64,000 bases of DNA, from assembly GCA_021234155.1 (NCBI GenBank), contig JAJEKV010000102.1:3451193-3515192 (forward strand), given 5' to 3'. The position numbers and the translations under genes were made by a program. The stretch comes from Isoetes taiwanensis. Lineage: Eukaryota > Streptophyta > Lycopodiopsida > Isoetales > Isoetaceae. Shown in pieces: positions 47,810 to 57,715 of the stretch (positions are counted from its first letter, which is position 1; the number at the start of each line of letters is the position of its first letter). The notes beneath the pieces were generated by a model. That model saw nothing but the letters and a program-made list of their open reading frames with translations, made no database searches and had not been told where the DNA came from.

Positions 47810-48000
47810 AGGATATATACAATTAACATTTGGTAGAGATTGATCACGGCCGTCCATCTCTGAGATGGTCTGAGATGGACGGTGCGGACGGTGACACCTC
47901 GAATCACCCCAGCAGCCCCCTTTATTTGAGGCTTTTGATATGTGACGTCGGATTTGAGGAATTAAATTGGGGCTTTTAATATAGACCGTCGAATTTTGCT
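47810..48000. repeat. interspersed palindromic repeat (copy c)
   Basis: It starts GATATATACAATTAACATTT and has GGTAGAGATTGATCACGGCC, then the hairpin with a duplicated right arm (GAGATGGTCTGAGATGGACG). It lies in tandem with copy b. Confidence 0.7.
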
Positions 48001-48009
48001 TTTCACTTT

Positions 48010-50590
48010 TATGTTTCTCCCTATTGATTTGACAACGGCGGAACTCCGTGCGAGAATGGCTTCTTCGAATTTTGCTCTTCACTTTTACGTGCATTGGGTG
48101 GTACTCTCCTGGAGTTTTGGAATGGCGATGGGATTGTGGGCATGGCCTAGGTTTCAATCTGAACCCGCAAAGGCGGGGATTTTGTGGAGATCTTGGGCAC
48201 AAACATTGCCGGTTGATCCTAAAGACAAGCTTCGAGTCCTTTGTTGAGCTCTGATGTTTGTGCTTGCCTTGTTAGACTCGAGGCTCAAGTAATAACTCGA
48301 GAGAGGAGCCAAGAGGGTTAATAACTGAAGTATTAAAGATCTACACTCGGATAAAAGATCATCGGTGATTACCGTAGGGAATGTGATAAAAAAAAGCCCC
48401 ATCCTCTGCTCCCCGCCGCCACCGTGATTGTCGATGTTGCTCATAACGTCCGCCATTGACAATGGAAATGATGGTATGGGAAACTCAACTTGGTCGGTCC
48501 GCCTTTCGATAAGAATATTATCTTCTACCGCCACTAGGGGCGTAAGAATGTCAGAGATTTGCGCTTGCGAAGCGAGCTACGATTTTGAGTTGCCTGTTAA
48601 GCTTTTGGAGCTTTGAATCAGAGAAGCCGGATGTCATTCACAAATAACCCAATTGGTAAGCTTCTTTTTCTTATTTATCGATTCAATAGCTACAATAATC
48701 CCGTGAATTGATGTGTTTAAAAGGCTGGTTCAGTTTATTCGAAAGTTGCACTTCCCGGATATTGTGTGTGTCCATATTTCATAGTCATTAGTTACATTGT
48801 GTGTAGATTCCATATCCTTTATTGATCCATCAATGGTTCTATGACATGCCCTTGGAATTCGAGTTTCCACATTAGTTTGGCATGCAATACTTCAAATCGA
48901 ATCTGGAAATACAAATCCCATTAGATCAAATCCATGGAGACGGTGCTCCAAATTTAGGGAAATAGGTGAATGGCTTGCGGATGTTCCCTGTTTGATTTTT
49001 GCAGAGGATATGCGGTCTCAACTTTATTATAGCAAGGTCAAATGTTGAAGCCGTGGCATGCATAAATATTGGCGGTATAAGCAACATGCATATTGCCATC
49101 AGCCTTGAATGTTCCTTAAAAGCAAGCAACCCCATAAAAGCAAGTTTCTGTGCAAAGGCAACAAAATCTGCACACTACATGTTATGCTAGCGTAATTTAA
49201 GCCACCACCACTTGGCGCCGATATTATCTATTCTCCGGGAATAAGTGGGTAGACAAGCAATAACGTGGAACAATTGGCGGGTTGCGGTATCTGCATATCG
49301 ATAATAAAGATGAAGCTCATATAGTAGAATATCACTAGAGTTCTCGCAGATTTTTCCATTCTCGTTCATTTGAAGAACAAAGAGTTTGTCTTCTAAATTT
49401 TTGTATCCGCACCACATACCCCATGATTTGTAAACCGTTGTGGTAAGCTTCTTTTTTATTTTATGTATGTTGGCATCTTGAAAGAACTTCGGGGTTTTTG
49501 GCATCATTTGTTGTAGAGATCATATACATGGGCGGGGAGGAAGTCTCATGCACGGTTGTTATCGCTGATTTAGGAAATGCCCATGTTGACTTTTACTTCT
49601 GGAGCGGATACACTATAATTGATTATGAGAAGCTCTTAGAGGTAGGAGATCCAACATTTTTCTAGTTGCTACAAACAATGAGTCACGACTTATTTCTCCG
49701 AACTACACCTCCGTACAACAACTAATCCAAAAGGTGTTGTGTATACACACGAGGTGCATATCTGAATTTATAATGTCCATCCTATTCGAACAATGCATTG
49801 CAAAAGTATAGAGTGGGCTTTTTGTTTTTAATTTTCTTGGTGGTTGAGTCCTTGTGATGATTCCATATGATTATAGGTCCGTTTCTTCCTCAAGTTTTTG
49901 CAATTGCATCTTTTTTTTCTCCGGTTCCTTTCCGCTTTGTTTGACTGTCATTTTGTTTTGCGCACAAAGTGGTTGATGAAGAAAGCCGCAAACCGAAAGC
50001 TTTGTATGTTCTCCTTTGTCTTTCTTATAATGTACAACTCCAGTTGGTACACCTTTCTGCCAGACCTGATTTAACAAGTAGTCAATTGCTATGTATGAAG
50101 TATACTATTGCTTAGTTTTTTATCTTTGTGTGAATGATTGGAATTCATCCTTGAGACAAGGCACTTGCTTCATTGCTTTGTGAAGTGGTTAATCATCTTG
50201 AACTTGAAGTCGCATGACGATTTTGGTTTATTATCCGTCAAGCAAAGAGCGGGCAAACACGGTTTGTATGCAAGTAATGTTTGATGGCTCTTTGAAGTGA
50301 GTCGCCTCCTTTATACAATCTAGTTCCCTTTGTCTCTGATAATATTATGTAAGTTAACCATCATCACACATAAGCACAATTTCATTATTTTTGTACAAAA
50401 CACTGAATTTATGGACCATTTTTGGAGACCTACTTCAATAACAATTTTTCCCACACTAACAAGCATCACCCGGTGAGTCGTTTGATATGCTTCCGCAAAG
50501 CAGAACGCTGGAATCTTGATAGTGTTGGGGATCTTCTTCCTGTTCGATGGAGACCAAGCAAAGTCGATTGTCTCCAACTCAATGCGATCA
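48010..50590. other. no identified gene
   Basis: Several open stretches (48154-48534 minus, 49187-49507 minus, 49528-49664 plus encoding GGEEVSCTVVIADLGNAHVD) resemble nothing that I know and lack convincing splice context. This DNA lies downstream of the DUF7869-type gene and may contain the far end of that element, but I could not find its termini. Confidence 0.4.
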
Positions 50591-50599
50591 CTAGCAGTA

Positions 50600-53546
50600 G
50601 TTGGCCTCCATCTTTTCTTCCAACAGTTTACATAATTGGCCGGGTACACCTGGTTCCTTACGGGGACAGGCTCCCACCAAGTGACTTTATCTTGTCTCAA
50701 AGTTCTCCTTCTTATCATCCATTTGGGGCTCCTCCGTGGCATACCCTACCCATGTGGGACACAACACGTCATCAGGACGTGCCATAATGAACATACCTTT
50801 CTTCACGTCCTTGAATGGATTGAATTCTGGTATGGGTTTATCCTTCAATGGTCCCACGTATGGAGGAGCGATGCTTTGCAATTGGTCTGCGATAAACCAT
50901 TTCTGAAGCCGAACTCCTTCTTGCCCGTGCATGGCCGGAAGTCCTCATAACTCCCTTCCGTGCACGAAATCTTCCCTAGCTCCCGTAAAAGACCCATCCA
51001 ATACTCAATGGTAGCCGTGAATTGTCTTGAAATAGTTGGCTCATTTCCGGTGCCCTTCTTGCTTGTGGATATTGCAACCCAATGAAGGATGTGCTTGTGG
51101 ATGCCGCAAGCGAATCGGCCAAGGTCCTTAATTTGTTGCCTTTGGTTTAAGCGGCTTAGGGTGTTCCTCACAGGCATCATGGGCTTCCCCGCCTTCCCCT
51201 TCCTTCCACATTTTTATACCGCCTGTAGGCAGCCAATCCAAGAAGCAAGGACGGGTTTTGTAATACATGACAGGCCACTCTCCATTCATTGCAAATTTGA
51301 ATGTCAGGGGGGTGGTGTGGCCAGTCAATCTATCATCGCCATCGGGTATGTACCCTTCTATAAACCCCTTCCAATCTGGCACTTTATCAACAATGTATGG
51401 TACAGGTGCATTTAGATTGCATGTGTGGAACTCATATAACAATTCGGGCATGGTCAGCACCTCGGCCTTCTTTAGAGTGGAGGAGAAGTTGCCAAACATA
51501 GCATCAATGTCTTCATGTGTATGTCCAGGCATCATGAAACCCAACTCTATCTCCTCGAACACACCAAGATATACTAGGTATGAAAGATACGAGAAAACAT
51601 ACCTGTTTTTGTTTTGACCCGAAGCATTGTCCAGTTGCAGCAACAATGTTCGGGGGAGGGGCTTGAAAGAAGGTCCTTCTCGTGCAGGCAAGCTTGCAGG
51701 GATGTTGCTATTGGTGAGTGCCAATTTCGATTTGAGTGCCGCATTATTACGCAAGGAAGTCACCCAAGCTGGAGCTGATGTTTCCGGCATTGAAAGATGG
51801 CCTCCAGGATACTCATGAACCATCTCAAGCCTTCTCAAGATGCTATTCAAAGAACCCACATGGAAGTTCGAGTCGTCTGGCCATAGATCCAAAGCAAAGT
51901 TTCCATAGCTTCCTCTCCCATGACCATGAGTAAGAGCACCCGTCAATGATGTTTTCAGTTTATCCAGTCTCCAAAGTGACTTCACCGATTGCTGCAATTT
52001 TGGAATCATTGTCTTAGCCTGGTCCATCTTATCATGAATTATACAAACATAGTCTTTGGGATGCCTATGGGACAATAATCTCCACGACCAATACTGGGTA
52101 CGACAAGAGGCTTGCTCCAATCAGTGCTCTTCTCTCGGTCATGCAATATCCGGCTCTTTTCCTCATCCTTTGTCTTCAACAGCGGTTTTAGAAATGACCT
52201 CGCATGTATCACATTTAGAGAACGGAATTTTTTTGGCGATACTGACATCCATAAAGCTCCTTTTCCAAGTTCTATGAAATCCCGCTGGCGAGACTTTCTT
52301 GCCTGTCAGTGCCATAACTTCTACATTCACCTCTTCGAGGATGCTTGTTTTTGTAAACATTGCAGGCAACTTCCTAATGTTTTCCCCGGATGCCATCTTC
52401 ATTCCTCCGACTACGGTGAGGCAAGGATTCGCAATTCTCCCTTACAAACAAGGAGAAAACAGCCTTCGGATGCTAAGGTGGATGCCGCGAGGCTTCATAT
52501 TGCCCACGGTTCAGGTGCTTCGCTTTGCGAGCACCCTCGATGTATTGTGCTTTCCATTTCAGATACCCTGACTTTGAGATTCCCAGGCCAAGGTACCAGG
52601 CTCTCTCACATACTGGCCTCCCATGCAACACCAAACGTTCCACTCGACGGCCTTTCATGTTGTTCCCAAGCATGTCATACACAAATGTCACCCTGTCGCT
52701 AGACTTCATTGCATAGAACTCCTTGCGCATGTCGATGACCTGATTCTGTGAGAACTTTGCACAACATCTGTGTTTGCAACACAATGTCGCTCGATATTTC
52801 AAAACAGCCTCCCTAGAGCTAAGGCGTTCAATCTTCGATTGTTTCAATACCCGCCTACGCTGTCGGGAGTGGAAAGTGTACTTGCGCCTCTCGAAATTTG
52901 GATGCTTCTCAATAACGAGCTGCCTTGACTTGATCTTTGGTATCTGCTTGCTCGGTTGGCTTGGCAGACAAGATCTCAGACACCTTCACACCATCCACTG
53001 TAACATATTCAGTACTCCACCTTACAAGCATACCTGCTTTTGGTACCTGTAAACAAGCTTGACAACGGAAATTCACTTCAGCAGGAATTGGGTAACCTTC
53101 CACAATTGTCACTCCAATGCATTTCAATCCTAAGAACTGGTCGCATACTGCATCATCTGGGCCTGTAAAGGATATGAACCCCTTTCCCGCGGGAATGGAG
53201 TCGCAAGAGTGCCATATTTCACAGTCCTTCTCCAGTAATGTGTATCTGTTCTGGGGGATAGGTTCCATAGTAGATTCCACTCTCTGTTTTTTGGAGGTGG
53301 ACCCGACATCCTCTACATTGGATTCACGCACGTCTTCCTCTCTCCAAAGAATGAAGGATCCTTTGGCTTCTCCTATAGTTTCTGCATCTGGAGTGGGCCA
53401 TGGAAGGGCGTGGCACTCCTCAAAAACCTCTTGAACACCCACACTTACAGCTCCAGCGGGGATGGTTCTGAAATGGCACTGCTTCGAGTCTCCAGCAAAT
53501 CCTTTGGCAATGGGACGACCATCCTTGAAGATGTACACTTCCCCGC
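50600..53546 (-). pseudogene. DUF7869-type putative transposase, decayed
   Basis: Reading from 53546 downward. A DUF8039-like segment comes first (FKDGRPIAKGFAG, VSVGVQEVF, LPWPTPDAE, KGSFILWREEDV). Next are ERRKYTFHSRQRRR and a Cys-rich/N-terminal module (CCKHRCCAKFSQNQVIDMR, GRPVCERAWYLGLGISKSGY). Then come KKIPFSKCDTC and a DUF7869-like core (CIIHDKMDQAKT; LLLQLDNASGQNKNRYVFSY; GFMMPGHTHEDIDAMFG), followed by a C-terminal segment (KKGMFIMARPDDVLCPTWVG). The spaced D, D and E/D residues in an RNase H-like order suggest a DDE-type nuclease; that role is an inference. Frameshifts near 52915, 52160-52200 and 51150, an in-frame stop near 52478 and later breaks make it nonfunctional as read. It diverges from the H3-mimic gene at 55.16 kb. 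Confidence 0.65.
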
Positions 53547-53639
53547 TGAAGAGAGTTGTCAAAAATGGTGCCGACTATTTAGAGAAGAACGTAGCCTCTC
53601 GATTCTTGCCCGTCGTGAGAATTGGGCGACGTCGCCAGT

Positions 53640-54170
53640 TGGTTTTCAAACATCGCTACCGGGCTATTGGGAAAAAAATCGTCGCCCAATTTACATGGCA
53701 AATGTACCAGCTTTGGATTCCAAAGACAACGGGCAAAAGCACACCGGCCCGCGAAATTGGGCGCCGTCCATTGGTTTTCAAACATCGCGCGCTTTGGGCT
53801 ATTGGGAAAAGTAAACTGGGCGCCCGCCCAATTTACATGGCAAATGTACCAGCTTTGGATTCCAAAGACAACGCAAAGCACATCGGGTCAGCAGTGAAAT
53901 TGGGCGCCCAATTTGTCCCACTTCCCTGCGACGCGGAGAATATATCATGTGTCACCCGAATGGATGCCCCCGCGTGGTGGTGGTGGTCGGCAAAGTGGGC
54001 GGCCGCCAGTTTGTATTCCAAAGAAATGTGCCAGCTTTTGGATTCCAAAAGACAATGGCCAAAGCACATCGGCCCGCGATGAAATTGGGCGCCCAATTTG
54101 TCCCATTTCTGCGTGAGAAGACATCATGGGTCACCCGAAATGGATGCCCCATGGGAAGGAATACATGACC
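53640..54170. repeat. tandem repeats carrying AAATTGGGCGCCCAATTT
   Basis: About four degenerate units (roughly 120-180 bp) share ACATGGCAAATGTACCAGCT or its variants, TTGGATTCCAAAGACAA, GCACATCGG and a G/C palindrome. Two palindromes are perfect 18-mers AAATTGGGCGCCCAATTT (53897-53914, 54082-54099). Open frames on both strands here reflect the repeat and are not called as genes. Confidence 0.8.
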
Positions 54171-54599
54171 ACACAATGTTCGGGTTGTCGCTACAATTAG
54201 ACCGGTTTGTTTCTATAGGGCTACACAAAAATGGTTGGCTACACAAAACGGCTACTTGGCTCCCAAAGAGTCGACCTTCATTTGTATGAGAACTTGCATG
54301 GATCCCCAAGATGTAATCATAAAAGGATTGAATTGGCAGGCCATGCAGAGGGCGGTGTTGTTTAAGGGAGCACTCTTGGTCTAACAAACTAGTAAGGATA
54401 GGACGTAAATTGAAATACTGGTGCTCATGTCGGTAAAAACATCTTCCAAAAAAATGTTTCATAAGTTGTGACTTGATTTGAAACTAGAGAAACAATGCCA
54501 AAATCACCGCATCTACCATATTTAAGAAAAATTACCTTGGGAGTCACTTGCTCCATTTTAAGTTCTCTGATATACTTGGGTAGGCTACCAAGAGAGAAG

Positions 54600-54800
54600 G
54601 TTTCAAAACGTAATCATAATAAACATAAATGGGGGAACTTCGAGATCTGAATTTGAATTTATATGGAAATTCAAATTTGGAATTCAAATTCTCCCCCATT
54701 TGCATGCATTTAATGCCCGCAAACTTCATTGATGTTATTTGGGACACGTGCGCGATGTCATTATATCTAGCGCACGTGTGTATTTTCAAATACTTTGAAA
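54600..54800. promoter_or_regulatory. intergenic inverted repeats incl. G-box palindrome
   Basis: Between the divergent genes lie AT palindromes (AATTTGAATTTATATGGAAA and TTCAAATTTGGAATTCAAAT, about 54650-54690). There is also a 10-bp inverted repeat ACACGTGCGC...GCGCACGTGT (54744-54781) with a G-box CACGTG in each arm. G-boxes bind plant bZIP/bHLH factors; that they act here is inference. Confidence 0.4.
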
Positions 54801-55025
54801 TTTCAAATTTGAATTGTGGACCCCCGGCGGGACAACACCCCTTTATTACTTTCAAACACGGCTTGCCATGTGGCGCCCACGTATTGGTGGAGTCCAGTTG
54901 CCGGTGGCGCTTATGATTCCGCTCATTAATAACGGCGCCTGCCCATTATTTATGGACTACAACGGTCCATTATAAAGGGAATTTGACACTTGTCCTCATA
55001 CGGTGCAACCTCGGTGCATGCCTGC

Positions 55026-55157
55026 CTTATATAAGTATAGTTTATTCTGAACAGACGCATTTTTAACAGTCTGAACTTCCGCTCGGGAAACAGGCGCTTC
55101 GTTGTCACCATATCTTAGGACAAGGCGCCCTTCCACATCTTCACGACACGCCTTCTG
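55026..55157 (+). promoter_or_regulatory. TATA box and leader of the H3-mimic gene
   Basis: CTTATATAAGTATAG at about 55026-55040 is a good TATA element. A transcription start about 30 bp downstream would give a leader of roughly 95 bases to the ATG at 55158. Confidence 0.5.
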
Positions 55158-57715
55158 ATGGATAGTCGTCCTACGAAAGGAAGCAAAGGTAATGCTTCCA
55201 TCACTGCCGGGTTCCTGTCACTGTCGATGTATTCTTTAATAATACTTCCGAGGACACTGTTTTTATTTATTCTGTCCAAACACCTATTCTATCTTCCTCT
55301 TCATTCTGGGTCTGTCATACAGTTACTTCCTTCTAATGAACTTCATCATACAACTTTTGTCATCTGATTACTTAGTATAATGAACTGTTTTTCCTTCTAA
55401 TCCCTCTCTATTCTTTCCTTCTCATCCACCTACTCAACTATTTGAGCAGGTCGTGTGCCACCTCCATAGTCGTTGGTTTCAACATGTAATGTGCCTGATA
55501 GTCCATCCACCTAACCTAACAGGTGTTTTGGTAGTTAGCCGAAATCTCACCTCTCTTCCCGCTCTGCAAAACGGGCGCCCGCCCTATTTGACACAAATCT
55601 TAGCGGGTCACGATCCTGTGAGGTTAGTGGCAAGGCATTTCATTGTGAAATTGGGCGGACGCCCAATTTCACAATGACATGCCTTTCCCCTGCCGCCCCC
55701 CTCAACCATTCCAATGTACTTCAAGACAACTACAGCCGTTGCTCAAATCGTTGTGAACCAGGTTTTGGTAGTTAGCCGAAGATCTCACCTTTCTTCCCGC
55801 TCTGCAAAACGGGCGCCCGCCCTATTTGACACAGCTCTTAGCGGGTCACGATCCTGTGAGGTTAGTGGCAAGGCATTTCATTGTGAAATTGGGCGGACGC
55901 CCAATTTCACAATGACATGCCTTTCCCCTGCCGGCCCCCTCAACCATTCCAATTGTATGCCCATGGGTTCTTGGACATCTTCCGCCCCCTTTTCAAATTG
56001 GGCGCCCGCCCAATTTACTATAAAACTGTCTGTCAAATTATACTTCATGGTACTTTCAGTAAGCAGTACTTATTTCTTGTTTGATGCAATGCAGGAGCAA
56101 TGGCAAGAACAAAACAGACTGCTCGCATGCCCGGCTATGGTCCTGGGATACCGCAGGCTATTGCTGCTGCGAAAGAGACAGAACAGGAATGTACATTCCA
56201 AGGGATTGAAGTAGTTCCAGAGGAAATCACTTCTGTTGCTGACCAATACACGTGGTGCATTGAAATAGGAAACGTGAATCCTAAGTCGAGCACAAACCAT
56301 CTCAAGGATTTATGTCTATACTTTGCCGTGCCAGGAACAAAAAAGACAAGCAATGCTGGGATAGCAATTGATATGCTGGTAAGCGCAGAAGTACCCGGCG
56401 AGTTAGAAGTTTACGTGGAGGACGTATTGGACAAGTGCTTCCGTGCATTCAGGCTGCCACTTGCCAATTATGACCCCCAACTCATGTCAGCAAGCATTAC
56501 CGAAAATCAAAACTCCTGCGCCGCAAAGGGTTGGCAGCTCGACTCATACGAGAGCTTGGAAAGATCTGGGATTAGGAAGCGTGGAGATGTTATAGACGGC
56601 TTCTACACAGTCAGGCAGTGGATTCTTGATCACAAGCAGACCAGGTCGAAGGGCTTGTATACAGAATATCATGGGAAGGCCCAGCCAAAAGTGTACGACA
56701 CGGCCTGGTTGAGGTCTCGATATGGAGTTCCGAAAAGGGGAGAAGCAGAAAAAAGTGCAGAAAAGTCTAAGCACGTAGCAGTTGACAAGGTCACTGTTGC
56801 AAAGAAGAAGAGATCATCTTTGACATCAAACCCCAAAGACGGACGCCCGGTTGTTCTTGGAGGTATGGAAAAAGACCAAGACACTCTAATCCGAGCAATA
56901 GTCGCGGAGAATCTTGAACATTCTCACATCTTCTATTGATCAAGAAAAAAAGAGCAGAAGAACAAGTAGGCACCTCCTCTAAGAAACCAAGACGTCCCAC
57001 TCCGCCTCAGAGTCCATCTGGGACAAGCGAGGACAGTCAAACACATAGCGATAGTGAAGAAGGGGGATCATTGCCAATGGTACAATATACAGCCTCTACT
57101 GGGGAGTTAACACAGGAAAGTAGGCGTGAATTATCTCAGAGCGCCATGTTGAGCATCAAGCATAGGGAGAGGATTTATCCACTTGGTGTTGGGTTCGAAA
57201 TTGACGTCGACATATTCAAGATGCATCAAGCCCCTGCAAACATGACTTGCAGGGTCATCAGTGCAGAACATGTGGATACCCTTTACGAATCTTTCATAAC
57301 TATGCAGATGCATCCACCATGTGCAGATGTCGTTCCATTTGACCCGTCGACAGGGCGTGCTATTAAATGGAAGAGAGAAAGTGATTTGGACAACGCGGAA
57401 TTCTGGATCGTGAATGGAAATCACACTACAGCCGTTGCTCAAATCCTTGTGAACCAGGCTTTGGAATGGCCCCCAGAGAGGAAGCATTTGAAAGATTTGA
57501 TTTTTTCTTTTATGCAAAGAGAAAGTGTAGTTATGCTGGCCGGAAACCTAACTCCAACGGAATATGTTAAGGTCAGCCAGGAAACAAATGATATCATAGT
57601 GAAGACAATCCATGCAGCTGTCTTTTTCGAGGAGGTTCAGCAACTTCGCAATCAGTGGGAACTGTATGGCAAGCCGAAGAAAGGAAAGCGTGGTCAGTCA
57701 ACCGAAGGGGCTTAA
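55158..57715 (+). CDS. histone H3-tail-mimic / ParB-like protein, truncated by insertion
   Basis: Three exons fit with GT-AG junctions and matching phases: 55158-55188 (MDSRPTKGSK), 56095-56862 and 56970-57715, giving 514 residues. Exon 2 begins GAM-ARTKQTAR; ARTKQTAR is the first eight residues of mature histone H3 (including R2, K4, R8), after which the likeness stops. A start at ATG 56100 (G at -3, G at +4) would give 502 residues with this peptide at the N-terminus. An unrecognised domain of about 200 residues follows (YTWCIEIGNVNP; CLYFAVPGTKKT; GFYTVRQWILDHKQTRSKGL). Next comes a basic then Pro/Ser/Asp-rich linker (KKPRRPTPPQSPSGTSEDSQ). The last part is ParB-like: RERIYPLGVGFEID, TCRVISAEHVDTLYESF and FWIVNGNHTTAVAQILVNQA (ParB consensus GxHR..A). 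The present TAA was created by a transposon insertion. Confidence 0.6.
55526..55950. repeat. ~237-bp tandem duplication in intron 1, with 36-bp palindromes
   Basis: TTTTGGTAGTTAGCCGAA at 55526 recurs at 55763, and about 190 bp are near-identical. Each copy has a GGGCGCCCGCCC segment and a long palindrome with 17-bp arms CATTGTGAAATTGGGCG/CGCCCAATTTCACAATG (55641-55676, 55879-55914). The link between copies (about 55727-55762, ACTACAGCCGTTGCTCAAAT...) is a near-exact copy of ParB-exon sequence at 57424-57459. Confidence 0.85.

Noticed and set aside
48154-48534. 126-codon minus-strand ORF
   Set aside because: No recognisable motif, no splice or promoter context, and it starts within anonymous DNA next to interspersed repeats.
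53579-54176. Overlapping open frames up to about 200 codons on both strands
   Set aside because: They are translations of the tandem repeat with the GGGCGCCC palindrome and encode the same low-information phrases repeatedly.
55526-55950. A pair of LTRs
   Set aside because: The two copies are directly adjacent with only about 40 bp between them and contain no primer-binding site or TG...CA ends; they are a tandem duplication.
56936-57715. Separate second gene starting at a TTG codon after the H3-mimic ORF
   Set aside because: A 107-bp GT-AG intron (56863-56969) joins the two frames in phase, and no ATG opens the second frame before its domain; one spliced gene is simpler.
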